Shown here: positions 43,077 to 51,985 of the stretch, piece after piece | Layout of the letters: every line of letters starts with the position of its first letter | Numbering within the stretch: position 1 is the first letter of the stretch | Position numbers and translations under genes: made by a program | Notes under the pieces: generated by a model | The model's database searches: none | Told to the model about the DNA's origin: nothing | Seen by the model: only the letters and a program-made list of their open reading frames with translations | DNA from: Providencia vermicola | GTDB lineage: Bacteria > Pseudomonadota > Gammaproteobacteria > Enterobacterales > Enterobacteriaceae | Assembly: GCF_010748935.1 (NCBI RefSeq) | Contig: NZ_CP048796.1 | Coordinates: forward strand, 871,001-935,000 | Reading direction: 5' to 3' | Length of the DNA: 64,000 bases

Positions 43077-45083
43077 TTATTTACCTAATAAATGCAAGAA
43101 GTGAATGTGTTTTTCGTACTGGTCGAGAATATCATGAATAACCTGTTCTTTGGTCCAGCCCATCACATCATAATCCTGCCCACCTTCTTTAAGGTGAACT
43201 TCAGCGCGGTAATATTTTTGCTCTTCGCTTTTCTCATCATCACTATCTGTTCCCATGCCAGAAAGCGCAAAAGAAGGTTGGACATAGTAGCGCAAGCGAA
43301 CTTCATATAGGAAATTCATGTCTTCGCCTAAATCAACTTCAAAGCCAATTCTGTCATCTTTATCATCATAGATATGACAAGTTGTATTCTGTTTCGCAAG
43401 CTCTTCAGAAACCATCTCCATTGAAGGATGAACGACCTCACCAAGGAAACGTTTAACCTGATTACGTTTTGGGAAATAAGCGATATTACGCAAACGGCGT
43501 TGCCATGGAATAGGGTTACGGCTTGCGGTTGGTGCGATTGTCGCAAGTTGCTGGCTATCACGCTTATAAGCATCAACACGTAATGCTTTGAATAGACCAT
43601 AGATTGCCACTAAAAGTACCATCGCGAAAGGCAAGGCACTTGCAATGGTTAAGGTTTGTAAGGCTTGTAAACCACCTGCGAGTAATAACGTAATGGCCAC
43701 GACGCCCATTAACCCAGCCCAGAAGATCCTCTGCCAAACCGGTGTATTTGAATCCCCACCTGACGCTAAAGTATCGACAACCATTGCACCTGAGTCTGCG
43801 GATGTGACGAAAAACACAATGACCATCAGCATGGCAAAAAATGATAATACGGTAGAGAATGGGAAGTAAGTTAAAAACTCAAATAGTGCGAGGGATACAT
43901 CCGACTGTACGGTTTCTGCTAATTTAACCGCATCTTGGTTTTTGATTAGATTGATCGCAGAGTTACCAAAGAATGTCATCCACATCAATGTAAAACCAGC
44001 AGGAACGAATAAGACGCCGGTGACGAATTCACGGATAGTACGTCCACGTGAAATTCGAGCAATAAACATCCCAACAAATGGAGACCAAGATAACCACCAT
44101 CCCCAATAAAGTAATGTCCAGCCACCAAGCCAATCGCTCGATTTAGGTTCATAGGCATATAAATTAAAGGTTTTATTTACAATTTCGGATAGATAGCCAC
44201 CTGTATTTTCTACAAATGATTTAAGTAATAAAACCGTTGGTCCCAGAGAGAGTACCAGTAGCATCAATATAAAGGCTAAACCTAAGTTTAATTCAGAGAG
44301 AATACGGATCCCTTTATCAAGACCAGAGACTACTGAAAGTGTTGCAAGACCAGTAAAAAGAACAATTAAAACAACTTGTACTGTCGGATTAACAGGTAAA
44401 CCAAACAAATGATTCATACCCGCATTAACCTGCAACACACCAAATCCTAGTGATGTTGCGACGCCGAAAACGGTCCCCACGACAGCAAAAATATCAACAA
44501 AATGGCCGATCGGTCCATAGATACGCTCACCGATAATTGGATATAACGCAGAGCGTAATGTTAGCGGTAGCCCATGGCGGTAACTAAAAAAGGCTAAGAT
44601 CAGCGCAACAATGGCATAGATTGCCCATGCATGTAGACCCCAGTGGAAGAAGGTCAAGCGCATGGCTTCTTTTGCGGCTTCGACGGTTTGAGGGTCACCA
44701 ACAGGCGGATTGAGATAGTGCATTACAGGTTCTGCAACGCCAAAGAACATCAATCCAATCCCCATCCCCGCAGAAAAAAGCATAGCAAACCATGAAACAT
44801 AGCTAAAATTGGGCTGCGCATGATCAGGTCCCAGTTTTATCTGTCCATAACGAGAGAGTCCCAGATAAGTCACACTCAAAAGAACGATAGCTACGGCTAA
44901 AATATAGAACCAGCTAGCATTATTGAAGAGGTTTTGTTGAAGATGACTTAGATGAGATTCTGCTATTTCAGGCATGAGGGCAGCAAAGCCGACAATCACC
45001 AAAATAACGAAAGCAGAGGTATAAAACACGGGAGGACTAATTTTTGAGCGAAATTTTTTCGAATCAGTACTATTTTGACTCAT
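43077..45083 (-). CDS. BCCT-family choline/betaine transporter (BetT-like)
   Basis: A 668-residue inner-membrane transporter with about 12 helices. FSAGMGIGLMFFGVAEPVMH and GLHAWAIYAIVALILAFFSYR are hallmark BCCT segments, and the aromatic stretch LLYWGWWLSWSPFVGMFIAR forms the substrate site. A long C-terminal cytosolic extension of about 150 residues, as in BetT (677 residues in E. coli), senses osmotic state. The start at 45083 (MSQNSTDSKKF) follows AAGG; an upstream frame to 45185 has no ribosome-binding site. No betIBA genes are linked, so choline uptake for glycine-betaine synthesis is a family-level inference. Confidence 0.9.
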   Translation of the reverse strand: MSQNSTDSKKFRSKISPPVFYTSAFVILVIVGFAALMPEIAESHLSHLQQNLFNNASWFYILAVAIVLLSVTYLGLSRYGQIKLGPDHAQPNFSYVSWFAMLFSAGMGIGLMFFGVAEPVMHYLNPPVGDPQTVEAAKEAMRLTFFHWGLHAWAIYAIVALILAFFSYRHGLPLTLRSALYPIIGERIYGPIGHFVDIFAVVGTVFGVATSLGFGVLQVNAGMNHLFGLPVNPTVQVVLIVLFTGLATLSVVSGLDKGIRILSELNLGLAFILMLLVLSLGPTVLLLKSFVENTGGYLSEIVNKTFNLYAYEPKSSDWLGGWTLLYWGWWLSWSPFVGMFIARISRGRTIREFVTGVLFVPAGFTLMWMTFFGNSAINLIKNQDAVKLAETVQSDVSLALFEFLTYFPFSTVLSFFAMLMVIVFFVTSADSGAMVVDTLASGGDSNTPVWQRIFWAGLMGVVAITLLLAGGLQALQTLTIASALPFAMVLLVAIYGLFKALRVDAYKRDSQQLATIAPTASRNPIPWQRRLRNIAYFPKRNQVKRFLGEVVHPSMEMVSEELAKQNTTCHIYDDKDDRIGFEVDLGEDMNFLYEVRLRYYVQPSFALSGMGTDSDDEKSEEQKYYRAEVHLKEGGQDYDVMGWTKEQVIHDILDQYEKHIHFLHLLGK

Positions 45084-45557
45084 AACGACCTTCTTTGATT
45101 TTATTTTTGGCATACCAATAAATGAGCTGAGTATGCGGTGAGCTGTCCTTCTTAATGAACCAATGAAATTACGAAAGGGTCCCAATTGGGAAACGATAGA
45201 AAGAACAATAATGAAACAGTTTATAGAGATAGCGAAATGACAGATAGTTGACTGAGTTTGCTATCGATATTTTTTGACAGTTAATACCCCATTTGCAAAA
45301 AAACAGGCAGATATACTGCCATATGCCAAGATTAATTTCAAATAAACAGAAAATAGTGCTATTTTTCATGACAAATATAGTCTTATAAATCACATTATTA
45401 ACTGTAATCATTGTTATGTTTTTGACTATTTAACAAAAAGTTAGATAAAACCCTCAGAAACGTTAATTAAGTTAACGTTGTTCATCCGATAATATGCAAA
45501 AAACAGCAAGATGAGCGAATATTGCGACCCTTTATAGGGAATAGGGAGCAAACGTTT
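45084..45557. other. Gene-free promoter region of the BetT-like gene
   Basis: About 470 bases, A+T-rich, without a credible gene. It lies between the BetT start and the end of the YbiI gene; a longer frame upstream of BetT lacks start signals. Confidence 0.5.
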
Positions 45558-45824
45558 TTAACGTAGCTGGCTATCTTTACTCCCTCGACGATTATATCCG
45601 CTAAACGTTGCAGTTTTATTATCGAATATATTTTGGCAGGTTATACACAATTGAACGCCAGGAAGAGCCTGACGACGTGCAATAGGGATAGGTTCCCCGC
45701 ATTCTAGGCAAAACTTAGCGCTTTCCCCTGTATGAAGTTGATTTCGTGCCTTAGTAATAGCGTCATTCAGTGTTGCGTCGATTTGTTCTTGAACCGCATT
45801 TTCATTAGCCCAACCATTAGCCAT
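45558..45824 (-). CDS. ybiI: DksA/TraR-family C4 zinc-finger protein (YbiI)
   Basis: An 88-residue protein, the exact length of E. coli YbiI, with near-identical ends (MANGWANENAVQEQID and GYNRRGSKDSQLR). Four cysteines, C39 and C42 in CLECG and C60 and C63 in CITC, form the DksA-type zinc finger. The coiled coil of DksA is absent, so binding in the RNA-polymerase secondary channel is not assured. The start at 45824 follows GAGGCGATT; an in-frame ATG five codons upstream was rejected. The function is unknown. Confidence 0.9.
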   Translation of the reverse strand: MANGWANENAVQEQIDATLNDAITKARNQLHTGESAKFCLECGEPIPIARRQALPGVQLCITCQNIFDNKTATFSGYNRRGSKDSQLR

Positions 45825-45897
45825 AATCGCCTCGTACAAAAAAGCATCACTTCAACTAATCATAGAGGCGAAAATAGAAAATTCAAGGGAGTAGAAG

Positions 45898-46335
45898 CTA
45901 TGTTAATGATAAAACCATATAGATATGTGCCATTCCGTCCTCATCATAGCTATCTCCCTGAGTGTGGTAGCCTAAGGCCTCATAAAAAGCGATCGCAGTG
46001 TGCTGTGCGGATAACTCAATAGATTGGAACTGGTGCTCTTTGGCATATTGCTCAACAAACGTCATGAGCTTACGACCAAGGCCTTTACCTCTATGTTGCT
46101 TGAGAACAGCGACTCTACCTACTTTGATGACCTTATGGGGGAGTAAAATACAGCGCAGCACTGCAACGGGAGTATGGTCTATATAGAGTACGACGTGTAG
46201 CGCGTTGTCATCACATTCATCAACATCAATGTCAGCTGGGAAACCTTGTTCATGAGTAAACACCTGTTGGCGTAGCTGAAACGCATGATTGACAAGTTCG
46301 GGATAGGCATAGCCAACGCTATATTTTACTTGCAT
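45898..46335 (-). CDS. GNAT-family N-acetyltransferase
   Basis: A 145-residue single-domain acetyltransferase of the GCN5 fold. The acetyl-CoA loop is clear in VGRVAVLKQHRGKGLGRKLM (Q-x-x-G-x-G pattern at about residues 80-87). It is followed by SIELSAQHTAIAFYEALGY, the usual last helix and strand. AGAGGACAAT lies before the ATG. The FRLRQQVFTHEQGF-like start (here LRQQVFTHEQGFP) is shared with ElaA/YjaB-type enzymes. The substrate cannot be read from sequence. It is monocistronic, next to ybiI. Confidence 0.88.
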   Translation of the reverse strand: MQVKYSVGYAYPELVNHAFQLRQQVFTHEQGFPADIDVDECDDNALHVVLYIDHTPVAVLRCILLPHKVIKVGRVAVLKQHRGKGLGRKLMTFVEQYAKEHQFQSIELSAQHTAIAFYEALGYHTQGDSYDEDGMAHIYMVLSLT

Positions 46336-46450
46336 ATTGTCCTCTATTGCTAAATGAGTCGTTTATATTATCGAGATTTGAAGCGTTATAGCGGTATGGA
46401 GATAGAATACATACGATTTTTGTGCTCTCTATATTACAAGACTAGAGCAC

Positions 46451-46480
46451 ATAAAAAGCAGGCCGATGGAGGCCTGCTTT
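46451..46480 (-). terminator. Terminator after the repeat lipoprotein gene
   Basis: AAAGCAGGCC / GGCCTGCTTT stem with a 6-base loop, followed on the minus strand by a T-run, 28 bases after the lipoprotein stop. Confidence 0.85.
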
Positions 46481-46507
46481 GAGGAAATAGAGTCAATGAG
46501 TAGATGA

Positions 46508-47053
46508 TTACTTATTTTCTGATTTTAACTCTTCAGTCTTACTTTTAGCATCAGTGGCTAGCTCATCGGCTTTATTAATTGCATCGGTTTTCAGTTGTTG
46601 ACTTTTTTCGGTGATTTTATCATTTGTTTCTGAAATTTTGTCTTTTGTTGACTCAGTGAGTTCATCTGCTTTTTTGTCGGCAGCTTCTTTTAGCTCTTTG
46701 GTCTTATCTGACAATTCATTTGCTTTTTCTGTCGCTTGTTTTTCAAGTTCATCGGCTTTCTGTGTAGCGCTATCTTTGAGGTCAGCGGCTTTTTGTTCAC
46801 CTGACTCTTTTAGTTCTTTCGCTTTGTCGGACAGCTCATTCGCTTTTTCTGACGCTTGTTTTTCAAGTTCATCGGCTTTTTCTGTTGCCTTTTCTTTGAT
46901 TTCAGCGGCTTTCTGTTCACCTGACTCTTTTATCTGCTCTACTTTTTCTTCAGCTTGCTTCATCGTTTGGTCTTTTTTTGATGAATCATCACAACCCGCT
47001 GCCATAGTGATAATACCTGCTAGAATAAGAGAGCCAAGCATTTTCTTTTTCAT
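46508..47053 (-). CDS. Coiled-coil repeat lipoprotein
   Basis: The start at 47053 (MKKKMLGSLILAGIITMAAGC) follows AAAGGAAATGTTT. The signal peptide ends in a good lipobox (MAAGC), so the mature protein is lipid-anchored at about residue 21. The remaining 160 residues are almost wholly Lys, Glu, Ala, Asp, Ser and Thr with no aromatic residue, a long amphipathic helix. Two 40-residue units (KESGEQKAA ... LSDKAKEL and LSDKTKEL) are near-perfect tandem copies. Similar Lys/Glu/Ala proteins act as envelope spacers or LEA-like stress protectants; the role here is unknown. Confidence 0.82.
   Translation of the reverse strand: MKKKMLGSLILAGIITMAAGCDDSSKKDQTMKQAEEKVEQIKESGEQKAAEIKEKATEKADELEKQASEKANELSDKAKELKESGEQKAADLKDSATQKADELEKQATEKANELSDKTKELKEAADKKADELTESTKDKISETNDKITEKSQQLKTDAINKADELATDAKSKTEELKSENK
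46691..46930 (-). repeat. Two 120-base tandem repeats inside the lipoprotein gene
   Basis: Units at 46811-46930 and 46691-46810 encode the 40-residue repeats of the lipoprotein and share most bases. Such in-frame repeats can expand or contract by slippage or recombination without breaking the frame. Confidence 0.8.
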
Positions 47054-47361
47054 AAACATTTCCTTTAGCATGTGTGAGTGGATACGGACTGACTATAAGT
47101 AGCATGATATAAATATAACTCATATTTTTAAAAATTAAAAATCAGTTGGTTCTGAATGTTTAAATTAAAGAATTAAAAGAAAAATTATAACGAAAAATAA
47201 AGTGAAAGCTTTAATGTCTCATATCAATATTTTTCTTAATATTAGAAATGCGATTGGTGATTTAGCTATAATTGAACTCTAGTATTAATCGGCAGTTAGA
47301 GAGTTATCTTTTTATTAAACGAAAATTAAGACAACCATAGGAATGCTAAAGGAAGTATTAT
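47054..47361. other. Divergent promoter spacer
   Basis: About 310 bases of A+T-rich DNA between the lipoprotein gene and the YetF-like gene; no reading frame seen. Confidence 0.5.
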
Positions 47362-47970
47362 ATGAGTTATTACTATATGCTTGTTATTGTTAAGTTTATG
47401 ATTGGTTTTGCTATTGTTCTTACTCATATGAATTTGTCGGGGAAAACCCAACTCTCTCAAATGACACCGATCGATTTTATTGGGAACTTTGTTTTAGGTG
47501 GGATCATCGGCGGTGTGATTTATAGCGATACGATCCCACTGTATCAGTATATTATTATACTGCTTATCGGCGTTTCATTTATTTCAGGGCTAAATTATTT
47601 AACCAAAAAATTTAACTTTATTCGTAATGTGACTATAGGTAATCCGATTCCCATTATTAGCAAGGGAAATTTCATCATGGAAAATATATTAGAAAAGGGA
47701 AATAAAATTGATATCTTGAATATATCATCAAAAATTCATGCACAAGGTGTGCACTCATTTCAAGAAATCTATTATGTACAGATTGAACCGGATGGGCAGT
47801 TAACCGTCATTTGTGATCCTACCAATATGCCATCTGTTATTGTTATGAAAGACGGTATTGCCAGAATCAATGAATTGAAGTCAGTAGAGAAAGATGAAGA
47901 TTGGTTAGCCCAGCAAATGGCTAAGCGGGGAATTGAACATCCAGAATCGGTATTTCTTGCTGAATTTTGA
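47362..47970 (+). CDS. YetF/DUF421-family membrane protein
   Basis: A 202-residue inner-membrane protein. Three N-terminal helices (LVIVKFMIGFAIVLTHMNL, IGNFVLGGIIGGVIYSD, YIIILLIGVSFISGLNYL) are followed by a cytosolic two-lobed domain at about residues 90-190 with PIPIISKGNFIMENILEKGN and DPTNMPSVIVMKDG. This is the YetF/YdfS/DUF421 pattern; the molecular function is unknown. AAGGAAG lies six bases before the ATG. It is monocistronic, ending before a hairpin shared with converging cptA. Confidence 0.85.
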   Translation: MSYYYMLVIVKFMIGFAIVLTHMNLSGKTQLSQMTPIDFIGNFVLGGIIGGVIYSDTIPLYQYIIILLIGVSFISGLNYLTKKFNFIRNVTIGNPIPIISKGNFIMENILEKGNKIDILNISSKIHAQGVHSFQEIYYVQIEPDGQLTVICDPTNMPSVIVMKDGIARINELKSVEKDEDWLAQQMAKRGIEHPESVFLAEF

Positions 47971-48036
47971 CAAGGGGAAGTGAAATTCATCTTACAAGAT
48001 GGAAAAATAAAGTAATCAGAAGAAACGCAAACATAA

Positions 48037-48064
48037 ACATGAAGAGCCTTATGGCTCTTCATGT
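48037..48064 (+). terminator. Hairpin between the converging YetF-like and cptA genes
   Basis: ACATGAAGAGCC / GGCTCTTCATGT, a perfect 12-bp stem with loop TTAT. T-runs are poor on both sides, but the position between converging stops suggests bidirectional termination. Confidence 0.6.
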
Positions 48065-48073
48065 TGTGTACGG

Positions 48074-49783
48074 CTATTTTTTCAAATCATCATACAACAT
48101 TAAAGATGACTTTTGCTCTGGATCGCCAATGTAGCGTGGCTGTGGTACAAACTCATGACTAAATAGACTTCTTTGCGGTATATAACCCTGATAGTTAAAA
48201 CCAGCAAGATCAGACCATGAATAAATAAAATCCATAGTACTATAAGGCCTATCGGTTTTATCGTTTAAATTAAATTGATGATTTTGTAACCATTCTGGTG
48301 ATTGCCATACTAGGAAAGGTACATTATAGATAACACGAGTTGGCTTACCTTCACTGCGCCCTAAAGTTTCATGAGGCGGTGTATCAAATACATCTTCACC
48401 ATGATCAGAGAAAAAGACTAAAAACCCATTTTCTTTTGATGAGTCGAAATCCTTAATTAAAGATGAAACAATGTAGTCATTATAATGCTGTGCATTATCA
48501 TAAGCATTGTAATCAGCAACCTCATTCTCTTTTAGGTTACTAGGAACTAGATTATCTCTATCTTTAAATACCGCTTTATCTTCAGGGTAACGGAATTCAT
48601 AACGCATATGAGTGCCGAGCAAGTGAACAACGATAAATTTCTTTTCTGCGGGATCTGCCAGCGCTTCTTTAAATGGCGCTAGCACCACTTCATCATAAAT
48701 ACGTGAGCTTTGAGCCATATCGTTATTCAAATAATATTGCTTATCGGTTTGGCGAGAAAAGGCGGTTAGTAACGTATTTCGCTCAGTCATCGTTTGCTGG
48801 TTAGTAATCCAGAATGTTTTAAACCCTGCTTGTTTCATCATATTTATGATTGAAGGGCGTGAATTAAACAGTTCAGGTTCAGTCTGAGAAGCAAAGGTCA
48901 AAATTTGTTGTAGAGCTTCAATAGTATAAGGGCGAGAACTCACAACATCTGTAAAGACAGATAAATTATCTGGATAATGTTGTTTTAATTGTTCTAGCTC
49001 TGGGGTTGTTTGGCGTGGGTAGCCATATAAACTCATCCTATCACGGCTTGTTGATTCGCCAATAACGAGAACAAACGTTCTTGGGGTATTTCCGTTAGCA
49101 TCGATGAAGTTTTCCAATGGTGGGATTTTGCTATTATCACGAATCAGCTCTTCCATATTGGCTAATTGGTTTTTATATAGGAAATAACCACTAACAAACT
49201 GCCAAGGTGCAGCATAAGCAAGTTTGCTATTGACATAAGACATCACATTTGCGATTGGCCTATCTTGCTTAATTCCTTTGTTATAATAAGGAATTGCAAA
49301 TAAGACTGTCAGCACCAATAACGAAACTAATAATCTCGCCGGTACAGGCATTGAGACTGGTTTAAGTCTCGTCCATAAGAAAATAGCCACAAGAGTGTAG
49401 AGAAGAATAGCGGCAATAACTTTAAAGCTAATGTACTGTTGTAAAAATTCACCGGCTTCGTTGGTATTTGTTTCAAACATAACGAACATCACGCTTTGCG
49501 ATATTTGATGTCCATATACAACAAAATACGCCAGTGCGACGACAGATGAAAGCCAAAGAATAATACCGATAAGACCAGCAACTAATTTGATGCGTTGTGG
49601 AAAGAACAGGGCGGGCACTAACCAAAGCGTACTGTACAGTAAAGAATCTCTTAATCCGATGGTATTGCTTTGTCCGGTGATAACAACATAAATTTGCAAT
49701 AAAGAGGAGAAGTACCAAAAATAAATAAGCAGCCAGAACAAGGCTGACCAACTAAATTTTTTCGTGTGCGTAGAATTAACCAT
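48074..49783 (-). CDS. cptA: Phosphoethanolamine transferase
   Basis: Transfers phosphoethanolamine from phosphatidylethanolamine to an envelope acceptor, the LPS core heptose for CptA. Five N-terminal helices to about residue 170 precede a periplasmic sulfatase-fold domain. The nucleophile is Thr245 in VIGESTSRDRMSLYGYPRQT, and zinc ligands occur in HLLGTHMRYEFRYPE and FFSDHGEDVFDTPPHE. NTNEAGEFLQQY and NMMKQAGFKTFWITNQQ follow the E. coli CptA pattern closely over the full 569 residues. The related EptA modifies lipid A and gives polymyxin resistance, but the overall match favours CptA. Confidence 0.92.
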   Translation of the reverse strand: MVNSTHTKKFSWSALFWLLIYFWYFSSLLQIYVVITGQSNTIGLRDSLLYSTLWLVPALFFPQRIKLVAGLIGIILWLSSVVALAYFVVYGHQISQSVMFVMFETNTNEAGEFLQQYISFKVIAAILLYTLVAIFLWTRLKPVSMPVPARLLVSLLVLTVLFAIPYYNKGIKQDRPIANVMSYVNSKLAYAAPWQFVSGYFLYKNQLANMEELIRDNSKIPPLENFIDANGNTPRTFVLVIGESTSRDRMSLYGYPRQTTPELEQLKQHYPDNLSVFTDVVSSRPYTIEALQQILTFASQTEPELFNSRPSIINMMKQAGFKTFWITNQQTMTERNTLLTAFSRQTDKQYYLNNDMAQSSRIYDEVVLAPFKEALADPAEKKFIVVHLLGTHMRYEFRYPEDKAVFKDRDNLVPSNLKENEVADYNAYDNAQHYNDYIVSSLIKDFDSSKENGFLVFFSDHGEDVFDTPPHETLGRSEGKPTRVIYNVPFLVWQSPEWLQNHQFNLNDKTDRPYSTMDFIYSWSDLAGFNYQGYIPQRSLFSHEFVPQPRYIGDPEQKSSLMLYDDLKK

Positions 49784-50162
49784 ATTTAATTGAACTCTTA
49801 TACTCGTTATGCTGGGCGATTGAGAAGAAATGTCAAAAATCGTTTTTTAGATATTATCTTCGAATTTAAGTTCAATAAAATAATTAGCTAATAATTGATT
49901 TAGATTTGGTTGATGTTTGGTCATTAATCATCAAAAAAACATCATCAAAAAAAGAATAACTTCATCGATTACGCTTATGTTTAACGGGGTGTTGATTGAT
50001 GGTTTCGTTTAAGAGGGGGATAGGTGCGGGTACAAGGAAGAATAAAAATGAATAGATTGAGCTAAAAGTTAAATGAAGCACGCCATTCAAACTAACATCA
50101 TTGACCAACATGTGATATATAGGAGTTTATGTAATTCTAGGTGATCAGAGGGTGAAGGAAAA
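49784..50162. other. Divergent promoter spacer between cptA and kch
   Basis: About 380 bases without a credible gene; A-rich tracts near 49930-49960. Promoters for both divergent genes must lie here. Confidence 0.5.
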
Positions 50163-51338
50163 ATGTCAGATAACGCATTTATTGTTTTTCTGAAATCATC
50201 CTTATTTATTCGATTAGTCATATCAATACTCATCATTGTTGATGGGTATATGATCATTAAGCCTGTGTTAGGTGCCTATACATACTATATTGATTGGCGA
50301 ACCAATGGCTTCACTGAGTGGCTTAAATCTCTCGGCTTTATGAAATTGTTGGATATTCCCCGCTTTCTATTAGGAATATCTTTAGTCTTTTTATCATTTT
50401 TTATGATCAACGGCGCGCGAATAGCCTGGGTTTTCTCACTGTTGCTATTAGCCATTATTTCATTTGTTGATTTAAAAATTGCAACGGAAAATGTGCATCA
50501 AGGCTACTTCTCATTAGCGCTATTTATCGCTCTTAGTGTATTTTGGAAACGCTATCATCATCACAGCTTAACGAGTGCAGGCTTTGTCGCAATAACCTGT
50601 ATTATCGCTTTGTTGCTCTATTCTATTTTTGGCACGCTTTATATTGGTGATGAATTTTTGCCTGTGGTTAAAGATGGATCGACCGCATTTTATTTTGCTT
50701 TAGTCTGTATGACGACGGTTGGTTTTGGCGATATTGTTCCTGTTTCAACAGATGCTCGGGTATTTACGGTCACTGTTATTATTCTTGGTATTACCATTTT
50801 TACAACATCAGTGGTTTATGTGGTTGGGTTACTCGCTAAGGGAACAAAGGAAATTGTTCGTAAGAGGTTTTCTTATATGAAAAATCATTATGTTGTTATC
50901 GGTAGTACACCGATGGCGGTAAGTGTTTATCAAGGACTCAAAAGCCGAGAACTGCCTGTTGCGGTTATTTGTCAAGAGAGCCATCGAACACACTATCCTG
51001 AGAAGGATAATATTGTGACGGGGGATCCGACAAGCACTGAGCTATTAGCTGAATCCAATGTTAAACAGGCTAAATACGTTTTAATCATGACGGATAGTGA
51101 TGCTTTGAGTACTTTCGCTTTATTAGGTGTGAAACAGCTAGCGAAGGAAGGGGTAAAAACCATTGTATTGGTTAACCAAGAAAGCAATATGGATAAAATT
51201 CGTCTACTTAACCCCGATATGCTGTTTTCATTATCTTCACTCGGGGGAGAAGTTTTGATGAAGGTGCTTTGCGGTGAAACAATATCGAATGAAAGTATTA
51301 GTGATATTCTGTTAAATAAAGTGGTGAAAAGCCAATAG
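50163..51338 (+). CDS. kch: Voltage-gated potassium channel with RCK domain
   Basis: A 391-residue inner-membrane potassium channel. About six helices span residues 15-215, with the pore filter TTVGFGD at 184-190 (the usual bacterial TVGYG or TVGFG). A cytosolic RCK/TrkA-N domain follows from about 230 (NHYVVIGSTPMAVSVYQGL, then IVTGDPTSTELL and AKYVLIMTDSDALSTFALLG). Gene order aside, the architecture and the C-terminal NPDMLFSLSSLGGEVLMKVL match E. coli Kch (417 residues). AAGGAAAA precedes the ATG. It is followed after 29 bases by ccmA, with which it need not share a function. Confidence 0.92.
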   Translation: MSDNAFIVFLKSSLFIRLVISILIIVDGYMIIKPVLGAYTYYIDWRTNGFTEWLKSLGFMKLLDIPRFLLGISLVFLSFFMINGARIAWVFSLLLLAIISFVDLKIATENVHQGYFSLALFIALSVFWKRYHHHSLTSAGFVAITCIIALLLYSIFGTLYIGDEFLPVVKDGSTAFYFALVCMTTVGFGDIVPVSTDARVFTVTVIILGITIFTTSVVYVVGLLAKGTKEIVRKRFSYMKNHYVVIGSTPMAVSVYQGLKSRELPVAVICQESHRTHYPEKDNIVTGDPTSTELLAESNVKQAKYVLIMTDSDALSTFALLGVKQLAKEGVKTIVLVNQESNMDKIRLLNPDMLFSLSSLGGEVLMKVLCGETISNESISDILLNKVVKSQ

Positions 51339-51367
51339 CACCGAGCAACTAACAGGAACAATATACT

Positions 51368-51985
51368 ATGCTAACTGCCGAGAAAATCAGTTGTCAGCGG
51401 CAAGATAGAGTGCTTTTTCAGCAGCTTAATTTTACTGTGCAACCAGGGCAAATTCTCCAAGTCGAAGGACCGAATGGCGCAGGAAAAACGACGTTATTAC
51501 GCATGATAGCTGGACTTTTAAAGCCCGATGAAGGTGACATCTTATGGGAAAAGCAATCTATTCATCAGTTAAAAGAAGATTTTACTCGTCAATTACTCTA
51601 TTTAGGGCATAAACCCGCCGTCAAATCATTACTCACTCCTTATGAAAACCTTCAGTTTTACTATCAAATGCATCATAAACATGCAGCGGGAGAGGGGTTA
51701 TGGTCTGCTTTAGAAGAAGTGTCTCTGATAGGCTATGAAGATATTCCTGTCGGTCAATTATCTGCTGGGCAACAGCGTCGAGTTAATTTAGCAAGACTAT
51801 GGCTAAGTGAATCCCCTTTATGGGTATTAGATGAACCTTTTACAGCGATTGATGTGGCGGGAGTAAAACGCTTAACGGAACGCTTTCATCAACATGCAGA
51901 GCAGGGGGGAATAATTCTATTCACTTCCCATCAAGCGATGTCGGGACACTTTGGAACGTTAAAACTGACAGGCGGGTATGAATAA
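51368..51985 (+). CDS. ccmA: Cytochrome c biogenesis haem-handling ABC ATPase
   Basis: CcmA powers release of holo-CcmE in system I cytochrome c maturation. The 205-residue protein has Walker A GPNGAGKTT at about residues 34-42, the signature LSAGQQRRVNLARLWL and Walker B PLWVLDEPFTAID. AGGAAC lies upstream of the ATG. Its last base overlaps the ccmB start (TAATG). ccmC, D, E, F, G and H do not follow, so the usual operon is broken after ccmB. CcmA without these partners has no known job in cytochrome maturation. Confidence 0.93.
   Translation: MLTAEKISCQRQDRVLFQQLNFTVQPGQILQVEGPNGAGKTTLLRMIAGLLKPDEGDILWEKQSIHQLKEDFTRQLLYLGHKPAVKSLLTPYENLQFYYQMHHKHAAGEGLWSALEEVSLIGYEDIPVGQLSAGQQRRVNLARLWLSESPLWVLDEPFTAIDVAGVKRLTERFHQHAEQGGIILFTSHQAMSGHFGTLKLTGGYE

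Noticed and set aside
46611-47102. A 163-codon Ser/Phe-rich open frame on the plus strand
   Set aside because: It is the mirror of the Lys/Glu/Ala-rich lipoprotein codons; composition is an artefact of the antisense strand.
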